From: Chara braunii
Taxonomy: Eukaryota > Streptophyta > Charophyceae > Charales > Characeae
Direction of reading: 5' to 3'
DNA length: 28,009 nucleotides
Assembly: GCA_003427395.1 (NCBI GenBank)
Contig: BFEA01000250.1
Location: 1,115,470-1,143,478 of the forward strand
This document shows positions 17,891 to 27,795 of this stretch, one piece after another. Made by a program: the position numbers and the translations under genes. The notes under the pieces are model-generated. The model saw only the letters and a program-made list of their open reading frames with translations, was not told the DNA's origin and ran no database searches. How positions within the stretch are numbered: position 1 is the stretch's first letter; every line of letters begins with the position of its first letter.

Positions 17891-20800
17891 AAACAGCTCC
17901 ATCTATTGGTGGGGAGCATCACCTGCTGGAAACCGGGTCCAGCGTCCCTTGATTATACAGCTCGAATACAGTATGTGAATATGAATAAATAAGAAACAAG
18001 GTTCTAGAAATGAAGGAGATTGTCACTCACTTCCTGTCAACATAAACTAAAAGAACCACACTACCTCTTCATCATGTCCACGATGCCAGATATACCTGTT
18101 GAAGTTAGCAGTACTGATTCTATAAACCATACCATGAACTGGGAACAAGGGTAGTAGCTGGGAAAGGAAAGGGATCCGGAAAATCTGATAACGGACGAAT
18201 GAGAACAATTGCGTTAATGGAAGTCCAATCATCAAAGACCAACTCCTGTCCTGGTTTCCGCCCAACCAATTATGACTGAATTTATGAAAATGGTCTTGAA
18301 TTTCTGTTTTGTCTGAGAGGAATTGAACTTTTTCTTTTGTTCGTTTCCATTTGCTTAATATATCTGTCTGAATTTGTTGTTTAATATTGTGTGTAAATTC
18401 AGGACCATCTAATCTAGCTCCTTCCCATTTATACGTGCATCTCCTCATCCATATGGCCCACAACACCGCTCTTCTCCCCATGCTAAAAAGATTTTCCACA
18501 AAGTCCCCATCATTTCCTACTAATTCCGGATCTGGATTCCAGGTCTCAAGAAGAATAACTTTCCATCCCCATGGCCAAGGAATCTGTGGGACTAATCGTG
18601 ACCAGATTCGATCCCACCACCTCCAAAGCCATGATGAACTCAGAAATTGCATAAGAGTGTGCTCTATAGTTTCAGGGTAGATTCCGCTTGGGAAGGCTGA
18701 TTTGCATTACTTGCACCATCTTTCTGCTAGTCCTTTCTGTTCCAACGAGGATCTGTCAATCAGCCAATCATTTACTGGTAGACACCTATGTTCAGTCTGC
18801 CATTGGAGTGAAGCGGTTTTGACCGGTTTCTCCTTAACTGCTTTAAACCACCTGGCCGACCTCAAATCTTCTTGACTAACATTCAGTTGTTCTCTCCATA
18901 TGGTGGAGACCTTGTCTTTTAAATTAATTCTAGGGCGGAGCATTCGGTAGGCTGATTTGACTTTGAGTGAATGAATATCCCTTTTGAAGGATCTGTTGCT
19001 CCTCCCTATTCTTGTGACCGAGCTCCAAACCCAATTAACCGGGTCTAGCGGGAGATCTAATATAGGGCAGTCTGGTTTAAAGGCCACCCACGAATCTTTA
19101 GTTCTGATTACCCTTACTCTGAAAATTTGTTGTACTTGAACCCAACATGTTCCTTCTTGTCCCTAACGAACTACTGTATGAGTGGATGATAAATAATACT
19201 TTTGAAGAAGAAATCTCCCATTTTGGTCTTGGTCCAGAATTAAACCAATTGACTCTGATTGAACCCTGAAGGCGACCCAATCATTTATCATCAATTTGGG
19301 ACCTCTTCTAAGAATACGATACCATTCAAGCGGGATGAGTTCAATTACCCTTTCAAGTGCTTCCCTTGAATGATGACAATATCTTAGCCTCGCCCTCAGT
19401 TTAGATGGGTCAACTCATTCATTGGTATCAGTGTCCCATATGTCTTTCACCCTCATGATGTCATTACTAATCCATCCCTTCCAGGGCGAATGTATACAAT
19501 GAAGACAAAATCATTGGGAATCACGAATCCACCTATTATCAAACAGGGGTTGCTGACACACTTCCTCCCATCTTTCTGGCAATAGTTTGTCTGTGAGGGG
19601 AAGTTGTCTCCATGTTTTCAACATAGTTACCCAAAAAGGATCATTTTTCAAGTCAATCCTGACAGCTTGCCTACTGGAAGTCACATGTGTCATCATAGGA
19701 ATAGAACTTCCCCTAGGAATAGACCAAGAACGATTTTCTAACCATGTCAGGGGATCAATTTCTTCAGGAGTTATGGGAGTTAGGCGCCTGATTTGCTCCA
19801 AGGCTAAAGATGACCATGGAGTGTGGGGGATGAACAATAACCTTTGAAACCATTGAATTGAAAGAGCTTTGACCTGGGTCAAAGGATCTAGAATCCCCAG
19901 GCCTCCCCCAACTTTTGGTTGGATGATAGACTGCCATGCTACTCTATTGATTACATTGTTATATTCATGGTTACCTCTCCATAGAAAAGCAGTTAGTTGT
20001 CTTTGTAGATATTTCAAAGAACTATTATCCAAGGACCAAATTCCTGATTTATACCATATCGATGAAAGGATTACATTGTTAATTATCATCGATCATCCAA
20101 AAATGGATGTGTGCTTACCTTTCCACTTTTCCATTTTAGACTGAGCAGGTTGTGAGATCCATTCATTATGATTTCTTGGCTTGCCTTCAGCAGAAAGGAA
20201 AATCTCCAATAACCTAATAGGGGTATCTAGGGACAACCACTTTATTTTTGGCAATTCAGGGGGTCTTCCTCCTTGATGATGGATCCACCAACCTGTTGTT
20301 TTGCTACCCCAGTTGACTTTCATCTCTGAGAGACGACAAAATTTTTCCATCAAATTTTGGATTTCTGCCATATTCTCCTCAAAAGCATCAACCATAAGTT
20401 ATATGTCATCAGCAAAAAGAGAACAAATTGGAATTGCCTCCTCTGGTATACTTGTAACCTGTATACATCTAATATCCTTATGATGCCTCAAATTTGCTGC
20501 AAGCGCCTCCATGGTAATGACGAAAAGAAAAGGAGTCAGAGGATCCCCCTGTCTAACTGATCTTTCTAGTGGGATGGGGGGTGTTACATTATTATTGGCC
20601 ATGACCCTTGTAGTAGCATTACTATGCAAAATTTTCACCCATCTTCTGAGGTTGGGACCAAAGTTCATCTTTTCCAGGCATTTATCCAAAAAAATCCAAT
20701 CGACATGATCATATGTTTTTTCAAAATCTATGTGAAAGCGACATTATGTTTAGATTAACGAGATATTTTCAGGAGTTCATTCACTAAAAAAATATTGTCC

Positions 20801-20980
20801 TGAATGTTTCTTCCTGTTATGAAACCTGTTTGGGATGGGTGGATGATTTCAGGAATTATTGTGGTCATACGATCCGCCAGTGTTTTCGCTATGATTTTAT
20901 AAACCACTGTAAGAAGGGTTATTGGACGATAATTCCTTATATTTGCTTTATCCCCTTTCTTGTATAGCTTGGTAGTCCTT
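17842..20980 (-). mobile_element. LINE-D, longest LINE remnant, poly(A) tailed
   Basis: This is a minus-strand LINE with a 45-base T run at 17842-17886 as its poly(A). Next comes the shared tail motif (about 17894-17955) with H1 GCTGGA/TCCAGC and H2, but without H3, because the poly(A) follows shortly after GGAGC. Then come 3' UTR and ORF2 up to the RT fingers near 20980, where it is 5'-truncated. Most of ORF2 stays in one phase with only a few stops, so it is the best-preserved copy here. A target-site duplication was not found. Confidence 0.93.
18047..20980 (-). pseudogene. LINE-D ORF2: RT core to zf-RVT
   Basis: From its N-terminal side it reads YKKGDKANIRNYRPITLLTV, QTGFITGRNIQDN, then after a break IDFEKTYDHVDW, RQGDP (20540-20554), FADDI, GGLGILD, PERWEEVCQQPLFDNRW, LKVKSAYRMLRPRINLKDKV, TASLQWQTEHRCLPVNDWL, WRWWDRIW and NWLGG. 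The 19511-20689 stretch is one phase broken by stops at 20399-20401, directly after FADDI, and at 20093-20095. The 18047-19087 stretch is the same phase with a stop at 18707-18709. Between 19088 and 19510 the phase is disturbed, and another break lies near 20740. This is a fossil of an active RT gene. Confidence 0.93.
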
Positions 20981-21142
20981 GAGAGAAAGATTTATTCTTT
21001 TGGGGTATTCTGAAAATGAATGAGGATAGGTGGTTGTTTTGCAAGTGTGAAGAGGTATTAGACTCATCTATTTTGGACCTGGAAGGAAGGGGGTACTGGT
21101 CGTTTTTTTTATTATCAATGCTACTGTTATGTTATTGTACTC

Positions 21143-21257
21143 AAGGGGACGCTGGACCCGCTTTCCAGCAGGTGTTGCTCCCCACCAATAGACTGGAGCC
21201 CTCCGTGAATCAGGAAGGAGTGTATGTTCTTACCATCACTCCTTCCTGCGAATATGG

Positions 21258-21289
<32 letters not shown>
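21143..21289 (+). mobile_element. Severely 5'-truncated LINE copy: tail plus poly(A)
   Basis: Only the tail motif remains. It begins CAAGGGGACGCTGG, with H1 GCTGGA/TCCAGC, H2 GCTCC/GGAGC, then a perfect 12-bp H3 (CAGGAAGGAGTG 21211-21222 with CACTCCTTCCTG 21237-21248) and 28 A at 21262-21289. It shares the TAGACTGGAG form with LINE-C, so the two probably belong to one subfamily. Confidence 0.85.
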
Positions 21290-21290
<1 letters not shown>

Positions 21291-21744
21291 ATCAAGTTTC
21301 AGCAAGAGCCGACAGACCTCCAGACTGTAACCCGTCTATTGTAGGGAGCTTGGTTTGTTTCTTTCTGGTCTTCTTCCACCCCCCCCAACCCTTTGTATAC
21401 CCCCTAGAAAAAGAACAACACCCTTGAGAATCATCACCGAACTGACCTTGTTATTCAGAGTTATTTTCTGGTCTTTTTCACCTGGTTGCATCAGGGTTCA
21501 AATCCGGGTCTGTTTATCAGCAGTTATGTAGGGGAGCTAATGGGGCACTACTCATCCACATGGGTGGGGTTGTGTGCAGGTTGCAGAGCGCCGTCATGAT
21601 CACGTGATCACTGTGACGTGTCATCCCTGTGAGCACTCACAGCATACTCGCACTTTCCCAAGTGTGTCTGACTAATTACGGCCAGACCGGGATGTATCTG
21701 CCTGGAATCACGGCGAGACCTTAGTAGAAAAGTCCTCGTGCGAG
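21290..21744. other. Gene-free stretch
   Basis: I see no gene. GGGTTCAAATCCGGG near 21493-21507 resembles a Pol III B box, but no A box lies at the right distance. Confidence 0.5.
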
Positions 21745-22009
21745 ATGAGACGTAATAGCTCAGTGGGTAGAGCTCTGTTGTTGCAATTGGGAGGTTGTGG
21801 GTTCGATTCTGTCGGCCCTCAACCTCCCCTATGCCCCTTGCTCGCACTGCACTTCAGTTGTAAAGGGAAGCTGTCTCCACAGGAGCAGTGGCTAGGGCTC
21901 TTCCAACCTTAATGGGAAGAGGCGTGTTTTGGCGTTGTATTCGACTTGAGAATTTGAGCCTTGGGCACTGGGCCCCTGTCCTTAAAAAAAAAAAAAAAAA
22001 AAAAAAAAA
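21745..22009 (+). mobile_element. tRNA-headed SINE-like element with poly(A)
   Basis: The head resembles a tRNA. The A box is TAGCTCAGTGGG at 21756-21767 and the B box GGTTCGATTCT at 21800-21810, at normal spacing. The anticodon and T stems are poorly paired, so it is not a working tRNA gene. A body of about 160 bases follows, containing a 7-bp hairpin (CTCTTCC/GGAAGAG around 21897-21920), and then 26 A at 21984-22009. This is the build of a Pol III-transcribed SINE moved by a LINE reverse transcriptase. The 5' limit is approximate, and no target-site duplication is seen. Confidence 0.6.
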
Positions 22010-22505
22010 GATTGGCGGGGGCCTCATGGGGAGTGAGTATGTCGTCTTTAAATGGCGATTGCCCATGACGTTTTCTGCGCCCCCCCCCCCGTCTCTGACC
22101 ACTGTGACTGCTAGAATTCATGATTGGATGTATCTTTCGTCTGTGATTATCATCACCACTAAGAACCCAAGTTAACCCGCTTGTGGCTAGATGGCAAACA
22201 CATGTAAAACTGTTGATCAGCAGATGAAGCCCACGTCACAGTAAGGGCGAGGTCCTACTAGCAAAGGGGATTGGATTTACTGCCTGAATTTGGACCTGTA
22301 TGTTGGAAAAGTGAAGAAAACTGGGATGGATCTGCTTTTCTGCATCTCTGTGTAAAACACGTCCAGATTCAGGCATTTGATCCAATTCTCTTTGCTGGTG
22401 GAACCTCGCCCCGGTGCTCTGATGAAAGTAGAAAAAAAATATTTAGAAGGGATTAGCGCTCGCATAATGGCGGAGCATGCTGACGTCAACTCGCATGCTG
22501 GAGGT
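22010..22505. other. Gene-free stretch
   Basis: No gene or repeat is recognised. A C run lies at 22081-22090. Bases 22481-22505 may be a decayed extra unit of the following minisatellite. Confidence 0.5.
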
Positions 22506-22904
22506 GTGGCGCTGACAGCATGCGCTTGGCAGGGTGCTGGTCAGTCATCGGTGGTGAGGCGCTGGTTGTGCGCCGGTACGGGGCGCTGGTGGTTCGAAGG
22601 TGGCGAGGCGCTGGTGGTTCGAAGGCAGCGAGGCGCTGGCTCCCTAAGTGGAGCGGGGCGCTGGTGGTTCGAAGGCGGCGAGGCGATGGTGGTTCGAAGG
22701 CGGCGAGGCGCTGGTGGTTCGAAGGCAGCGAGGCGCTGGCTCCCTGAGTGGAGCGGGGCGCTGGTCACTCACGGATGGCGAGGCACTGGCTACGGGCAAG
22801 CAGCGAGGCCCTGGCGATTGGCGGATGGCGTGGTACTGGCTTCGTACACGTGACATGCTGCGGACAGCTAGTTCGTGGCGACGCGTTGGCATGAAGATGC
22901 TGTG
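22506..22904. repeat. 25-bp minisatellite, 16 units, fixed ends and variable middle
   Basis: The units are 22506, 22531, 22556 (24 bp), 22580, 22605, 22630, 22655, 22680, 22705, 22730, 22755, 22780, 22805, 22830, 22855 and 22880, all others exactly 25 bp. The consensus is GAGGCGCTGG, then 10 variable bases, then GG(C/A/T)(G/A)GC. The middle is TGGTTCGAAG in five units, CTCCCTAAGT or CTCCCTGAGT in two, and different in the rest. Units 5-6 and 9-10 repeat the same pair, which indicates higher-order duplication. The 25-bp period changes phase every unit, so apparent open frames across it are artefacts. Confidence 0.92.
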
Positions 22905-23280
22905 AGGGGATAGAAGGATCTGGCGATAGTGCTTAACACACGTGTGGCATCCAAAGGTGCTTGGCCAATCCACGTCACAGGCTAACATGGCGGCTGGCCT
23001 GAAGCATTGTGGAAAAAGGAAAATGGTGGTGGAAGCTGCTTTTTGTTCATTGCCCCTGTGCTTTTCACGTCAAGTACTCCATAGCAAATGCCCTTATAGA
23101 GGCTGAAGCGCTCGAGCGAGTTGGCGAAAGTCGACGTCGATGGAAGAAAGTGGAGTCAGGCCCGTGGAACCAAAGTGTGGAGAACGCTGGACCAGCTTGG
23201 AACATCATCACAACAGAATGATCGTTGGCGAGATCATCACTAACTACTCTGCCTTCGCGCAGCACTACCTCCACTAATCT
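22905..23280. other. Gene-free stretch
   Basis: This runs between the minisatellite and the rRNA-like segment. Short open frames are present but show no recognisable motif. Confidence 0.45.
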
Positions 23281-23289
23281 CCTTGTATA

Positions 23290-24166
23290 CTAATTTTCTT
23301 CCTGAACTAATCGCGGATTCGAGACCGCCATAGGCCAAAATCCCCATTTCGTACCTTCGTTCATCCGATCCCGTCGAGAATCAGATGCGTGCAGTGCCTT
23401 CCTTCCCGCCATATCCATCACCCCGACACCTCCGCGCAGCGCTTTCTTCCCCTGACGACCAATTTACTAACCTACCGCCCAAACTAACACCATAGTTGGA
23501 CTCGCACAGCCCTAAGAACCCCCGATTAGGATCTTATTTCACCTGATTCTGTTGGGAATTGGGGAAGATATCGGGTTTTCCTCCCTCCACCTCTTCCCAC
23601 CATCGCCAGTCTCGCGCAAAGCTTTCCCTATTAACTTCTAACCCGCTAAATGATTGCTAAAACTAACGCTACCATTCGTTTCACCCGGGGCCAAAACCCG
23701 GGGACTGCAGCTTTCGCCCCTCGATCCCATTCACGGTCGAGGGCGCTATGTCCTCTCGACTGGGCCGGCTCGTTCTCCCGTAGCTGCGCTGCTTCTTTTT
23801 GCGCATGTATCCGGCGCAAAAGATCGTCTAGGTCCATTCTCCCCTCTTTTCCTTCTTCCGTTACTGCGTCCGCCTTCCGTACCCCGGCTTCACTTCTGCC
23901 GTTGCCTGCTCCGCTTCTCTCTCTTGCTGCACTGCCTTTCCGCCCTGTCTCACCAGTCTCCACCTGCCATTCTCGATTCTTCCTACCCCGAATATATCCG
24001 GTGCGCAAATCGCGCCCGGATCCCTTCTGCTATTTGTCCTTTCACCCTGCCTCTGGAGCCGGCCCGACCATCGCCCCACAGTGGCCCGTTACCGCCCCGC
24101 CTCACTGTTGCTTTCTTCCTGCTCGGCACCTTAGCGCAGCGGCCCTACCGGACAGCGCCGGCCGGT
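23290..24166 (-). rRNA. Probable diverged continuation of the 28S rRNA-like segment
   Basis: Reading the minus strand onward from the clear 28S fragment, CTGTCCGGTAGGGCC...CTAAGG resembles the CTATC.GGTAAAGCC...TTAGAGG that follows in LSU. GAGACAG lies where P (5.5-8 kb) also has it. Near 23525-23545 AAGATCCTAATCGGGGG resembles the GATCCTAAGAGTCGGGGG region. Near 23335-23355 TACGAAATGGGGATTTTGG matches TCGAAATGGGGGTTTCGG at 7493 of the + strand LSU-like block. Decay is heavy. An open frame on the + strand through this region is GC-rich and has no family motif. Confidence 0.35.
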
Positions 24167-24200
<34 letters not shown>

Positions 24201-24296
24201 CGGTTCGATTAGTCTTTCGCCCCTATACCCAAGTCCGACGAATGATTTGCACGCCTGTATCGTTGCGAGCCTCCGCTAGAGTTCCTTCTGGCCTCG
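24167..24296 (-). rRNA. 28S rRNA fragment
   Basis: On the minus strand this reads CGAGGCCAGAAGGAACTCTA, then GAGGCTCGCAACGATAC, GTGCAAATC, ACTTGGGTATAGGGGCGAAA, GACTAATCGAACCGTCTAG, TAGCTGGTTCCCTCCGAAG and TTTCCCTCAG. That is the highly conserved domain II stretch of eukaryotic 25S/28S rRNA, close to identical to my memory of the consensus. After CCCTCAG it departs from the consensus. It is a partial copy, so a dispersed rDNA fragment or part of a chimeric retrocopy. Confidence 0.92.
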
Positions 24297-24361
24297 CTCC
24301 ACAACCCCAACGCCCGCTGCCGTAGCACTCCGCGTCCTGCCCACAGTCGGAGAGTACCCCT

Positions 24362-24380
24362 TTTCTGAGTTTCTCAGAAA
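24362..24380. other. 8-bp palindromic hairpin between rRNA and U6 parts
   Basis: TTTCTGAG (24362-24369) and CTCAGAAA (24373-24380) flank TTT. Confidence 0.7.
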
Positions 24381-24403
24381 GCTCGACTTTTCGGTGTCGC
24401 CCC

Positions 24404-24456
24404 CAATTTATGTGTATCATCCATGCGCAGGGGCCATGCTAATCTTCTCTGTATCC
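24404..24456 (-). ncRNA. U6 snRNA-like fragment
   Basis: The minus strand reads GATACAGAGAAGATTAGCAT, GGCCCCTGCGCATGGATGAT, ACACATAAAT. This is the central part of U6 spliceosomal RNA. The AGATTAGCATGGCCCCTGCGC portion is intact, and the usual ACAGAGA box is present within GATACAGAGA. Both the 5' stem-loop and the 3' end are missing and the 3' part has substitutions, so this is a pseudogene fragment. It joins the LINE-E tail on one side and the 28S-like segment (after about 107 bases) on the other. Confidence 0.92.
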
Positions 24457-24458
24457 CT

Positions 24459-24560
24459 CCTGCCAGTGCTAGTGCTGCTGATACGAGCAGTCACCACTAG
24501 CACCCAGGTGGAAGCTCCATCTATTGGTGGGGAGCATCACCTGCTGGAAACCGGGTCCAT
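24459..24560 (-). repeat. LINE 3' tail with hairpins (LINE-E copy)
   Basis: H3 is strong: CCTG 24459-24462 with CAGG 24505-24508, GTGCTAGTG 24466-24474 with CACTAGCAC 24495-24503, and CTGCT 24475-24479 with AGCAG 24486-24490. H2 is GCTCC/GGAGC around 24515-24535. The tail ends within two bases of the U6-like fragment and has no poly(A). Confidence 0.8.
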
Positions 24561-24999
24561 CGTCTCATATACAGAGTCAATAAAAAAAAAGGGGGGGATA
24601 TTTGAAAAGTGCGTTTATGAGGCCTGCCAACATTGATTGCCCTGTCTCCAGGGGATTAACTGAGCAGGTGTGTGTGTCCAGAGTCATAGTGATGTAGCCC
24701 TTGTCTTCCGTATCTCTTCACCCCCCAGAAGGGGGCGCCAGATGACCCAATACGCGCTAATACTTCTGCAAGAAGTAATAAAACAGGAAAATCCCTGGGG
24801 GGCTCCAGGGGAGAATATGAATAAGAGGTGTGAGTAGAACAAGTTGGTAGGTTATGTCCTTCAGGACGGGATCACTGCCAGGGAAAGGGCGTGGGGCGGG
24901 AAGGGGTCTGGAAAATCAGCAGAGGGGCGGAGTGGGAAAGAGGATTCTATGTTCATCCAGTCCTTGAAAGTTAAACGATAGTCTCTCATGTATTCCAAA

Positions 25000-26400
25000 T
25001 CCCTCTGTCCCTCCCCCCCGTCTCCACTCCATTTTACTTTTGCAATTCATCCTTATCTCTCCCCTCCCACCCAATCTGTGCAAAATGTTGTGATCCGTCT
25101 CCTGACGTCTCCTACTTGTTTAAAGAGGTCTAGTTGTGATTTGGTGTCCCCCATCGTTGTATGAGTTCGAAATGCATTTGCTGCTGAATTTGTTCAATAA
25201 TTTCTGGCACCTCTACTCTCACTTTATCCATAGCCAGCGTACATCTCTGCCACCAAAGCGCCCACAGCACTGCCCTCCTTCCGAGTTTGAACATGTTCTA
25301 TACGAAGGTCGTGGCTTCTTCTGCGTGTGGCCAGTGGCCGACCAATATGGCTTGCCAAGACCAGGGTTAGGGAGATGTCGGTTCCATCTTCCGCCATATA
25401 CGATCCCACCACCTCCATATGAATTGGGCGATCGGGCATTGCATGAAGATGTTTTCGATGGTTTGCGCCCTTTTGTGGAAGGGAAAAAGGCTCTGACACC
25501 GTTGACACCATGGGAGCAGTAGACCTTTTTGCTCTAAATTAGTACGGTTAGTCAGCCAGTCATTGGTTGGCAGGCAGCGGTGGGCAATTTGTCACTGCAA
25601 AAAGGTAATTTTAATGGGTCTTGCCTTCTGTCCCTGGAACCATTTGATTGGGGACAGGAGGGAGCGATCCACGTTCAAGTGTCTGGCCCATCTGTCGTTG
25701 ACAACGTCTCTCAACCGTCTCTTGGGTCTGAGCATTTTGTAGGCAGATTTAACTGACAACTGGTGAAGGTTGATGCGGCCTGCTTTGGGGCCTCCCCTTT
25801 GCCGGGGGAGTTCCCAAGACCACTCGGCCGGGTCCAGAGCCAGGTCCTGGACTGATTGGAAAGGCTGGAACACCACCCTCTGCCCTTTCTCTTCTAAGAC
25901 TCTCACTCTACACACAGATGCTTTCTCTTGCCATTTAAGAGGGGCTTTGCTACCTTGGAGGGTGTTAGTTCCAGTGATTGCGTAGTGCTCAACTAGGATA
26001 GCCTGGGGTGACACTATGTGTATTTGCCCTATCTTTTGAGGAGACTCTTTGCTGGCTACCCAGTCCCCTTCTTTTAATGTAGGGCCTTGCTTAAGGATTT
26101 GATACCATGCCAGCGGGATAGCTTCAACCAGGTCATCCAAGTGTTCCTTCACATGATGGCAGCATCGTAGGGTTTCTTGCATTTGGTCTCCTGTCTTCCA
26201 ATCTTTTTTGTCGTTGTCCCAAAGGTCCCCGACCTTGAGCACCCCTCTCTTTACCCAGCTCTTCCAGGGCAAGGCTGAGCTTGACATGATACAACCGCTT
26301 GAGTCATTCACTCGTCGGTTTCCGAACAAGGGTTGTCGGTAGACTTCCTCCCAGCGGTCAGGGTGAGTTCTGTCTGGAAGCGGGAGTCCACGCCAGGTTT
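25000..26400 (-). pseudogene. LINE-E ORF2 C-terminal half
   Basis: The phase at 25592-26329 reads LPWKSWVKRGVLKVGDLWD, LVEAIPLAWYQIL, LSVKSAYKMLRPKRRLRDVV and RPIKITFLQ, then a stop at 25592-25594 inside the FLQWQIxHRC motif. Beyond it HRCLPTNDWL, CQRC, TIENIFMQCP and WRWWDRIW can be followed across further phase changes to about 25350. The end of ORF2 is heavily decayed (25000-25300). The RT catalytic core is absent. Confidence 0.88.
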
Positions 26401-26415
26401 CCGAAAAGGAGGGCC

Positions 26416-27264
26416 AGAATTATCTTCTTCATGATCACCATTCAGACTTCTCTATCAAAATCGTAATCATTGTCATCTCCTATTTTCATTACAGCAATAG
26501 TGAGTTGTCAATCTTCCACACCAATGCCATTAGGGCATCGCAAGTCAAACGTTTCTTTTTTGTTTTCGCCAATTTTATTTCATTATCATCATCATCTACC
26601 AATAATTTGGACATCTACCAATCATCATCATCATCATCACGGTTTCTTTATTCATTTTTTCATCAATCAGTATTCATCTCTGTGTTGGTGGTTATATTCT
26701 TTTCGCCCAGATAGGTTATGGTCTAGTTGGTAGGTAGGTTGGTCAGGAAGGGAGCGTTGCTCCGCAGGGGTAACACAAGGTGAGAGGTGATTGCCCTCCA
26801 AGGAGTAGACGCAGATGATGGGAGCTGACATGTATGGGGGCGCATTATCTCCTTGCGGACGCAGACTAGGTCAGAGTGTTAGTTTTGAGGTACACCTTTT
26901 GGGGGAGCTGGTTACCTCAAGGTAGAAGGAAATGGGGAGGTTCTCTCTCTTGTTGGGGCTGATAGGAACTTCATGCTGATAGCGGGGTTCGGCTCAGCGG
27001 AGACAGCGAGAGGAGAAGAGGAAACGAGGATTGAGGAGGAGAGTACATGGAAGAGGGGGAGGGGTGGAGAGGAATAATCATCAGCATCGTCATCATTATC
27101 CATTATCTTTGTGATCATCTCAGGGTACTCGTCAAATTTCATCATCAAAAAGTTTGGCTGATCAGGATTCTGATATTTTCAGATCCTAGATTTCTAGTTG
27201 GCATTCTAGATTAGCTAATTCCCTAATTGAGTCTTTTTGTGTAATGGCCAGGTTGAGTTGGCCC
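26416..27264. other. Gene-free stretch rich in ATC/GAT triplets
   Basis: (ATC)n-like tracts occur near 26583-26640 and again near 27075-27110. The rest is mixed sequence without any recognised gene or element. Confidence 0.6.
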
Positions 27265-27480
27265 CAGAACGACGCTGGCCGGCGCTGGGCCAGTGCCCTG
27301 TAACCTGCTTGAGTAGGAGCTTGAGGCTTTGTATAGAGGTCTGGGTTTGCTGAGGGAGGAAGGCAATCTGCAAACTTGACTAATGGCTACAATCTGGCTG
27401 ACGATGGTCAGAGCTGGGGTGGGTAGTGCTGCCCTGTAACCGAGCCAGATTGGGGTGTGAGACCGGGCAGAGGCCTGATT
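27265..27480 (+). repeat. R1-related repeats G and H
   Basis: Two cores (about 27268 and 27398) read CTGG(C)CGG.GCTGGG...GCCCTGTAACC. Between them is a hairpin with the family loop: TTGC 27347-27350, loop containing GAGGGAGGAA, GCAA 27363-27366 (or TTTGC with GCAAA 27370-27374). The arrangement core-hairpin-core is the same as in copies B-D, 14 kb away. Confidence 0.7.
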
Positions 27481-27706
27481 GGTGCACAGCACAGGCTCAG
27501 TTGTGATTGGTTGGTTGGAATGGATACAGGAAATGAAGGATAGGATAGTATTTGAGTGCTGAGTAGACAATCATTCTGATTAGTCATCATCTAGCTCTAT
27601 TTCATGACCTCAATCATCCACTCAGACATCCTAAATCATCCAAAATGATCCTCAATCATCCAAAATGATCACAAATTATCATCAATCATCAATGTATTTC
27701 CATTAT
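27481..27706. repeat. ATC-rich simple sequence with a 20-bp duplication
   Basis: AATCATCCAAAATGATC occurs at 27634 and 27654, exactly 20 bases apart, within a run of ATC-like triplets. Confidence 0.75.
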
Positions 27707-27761
27707 AAGGGACGCTGGGCCCGGTTCCCAGCACGTGCTGCTCAAAAAAAAAAAAAAAAAA
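27707..27761 (+). mobile_element. LINE tail stub with premature poly(A)
   Basis: AAGGGACGCTGGGCCCGG leads into the tail motif, with H1 present as GCTGGG/CCCAGC. The copy stops at GTGCTGCTC, before the CCCACCAATAG of the others, and continues as 18 A at 27744-27761. It is either an RNA polyadenylated early or a copy made by priming inside the tail. Confidence 0.75.
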
Positions 27762-27795
27762 GGATTCCTCAAGCATCTGAGACATGGATACCTTT

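Larger units (their letters stand above)
24459..26415 (-). mobile_element. LINE-E, 5'-truncated LINE remnant
   Basis: This is a minus-strand LINE reaching from the tail (24459-24560) through about 500 bases of 3' UTR to ORF2 remains up to about 26415. It is of the LINE-A subfamily, with the same CCTGGGTGCTAGTGGTG in H3 and the same CAATCAATG(C/T)TGGCAGG upstream of the tail. There is no poly(A) and no target-site duplication was found. Its far (5') end borders DNA rich in ATC triplets. Confidence 0.88.

Noticed and set aside
21489-21510. Pol III B box-like GGTTCAAATCC
   Set aside because: There is no matching A box upstream, no tRNA fold and no poly(A) end tied to it.
21749-21822. Functional tRNA gene (anticodon near TGC)
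   Set aside because: The A and B boxes fit, but the anticodon and T stems have several mismatches. A SINE head or tRNA pseudogene is more likely.
22377-22853. Open frame of about 158 codons with repeats such as RWWFEGGEA
   Set aside because: It is created by the 25-bp minisatellite, whose period is not a multiple of three and which gives similar peptides in several frames and on both strands.
23650-24279. Long GC-rich open frame on the + strand, about 209 codons
   Set aside because: It is antisense to the 28S-like segment, rich in Pro, Ser, Arg and Ala as expected of random GC-rich frames, and has no family motif.
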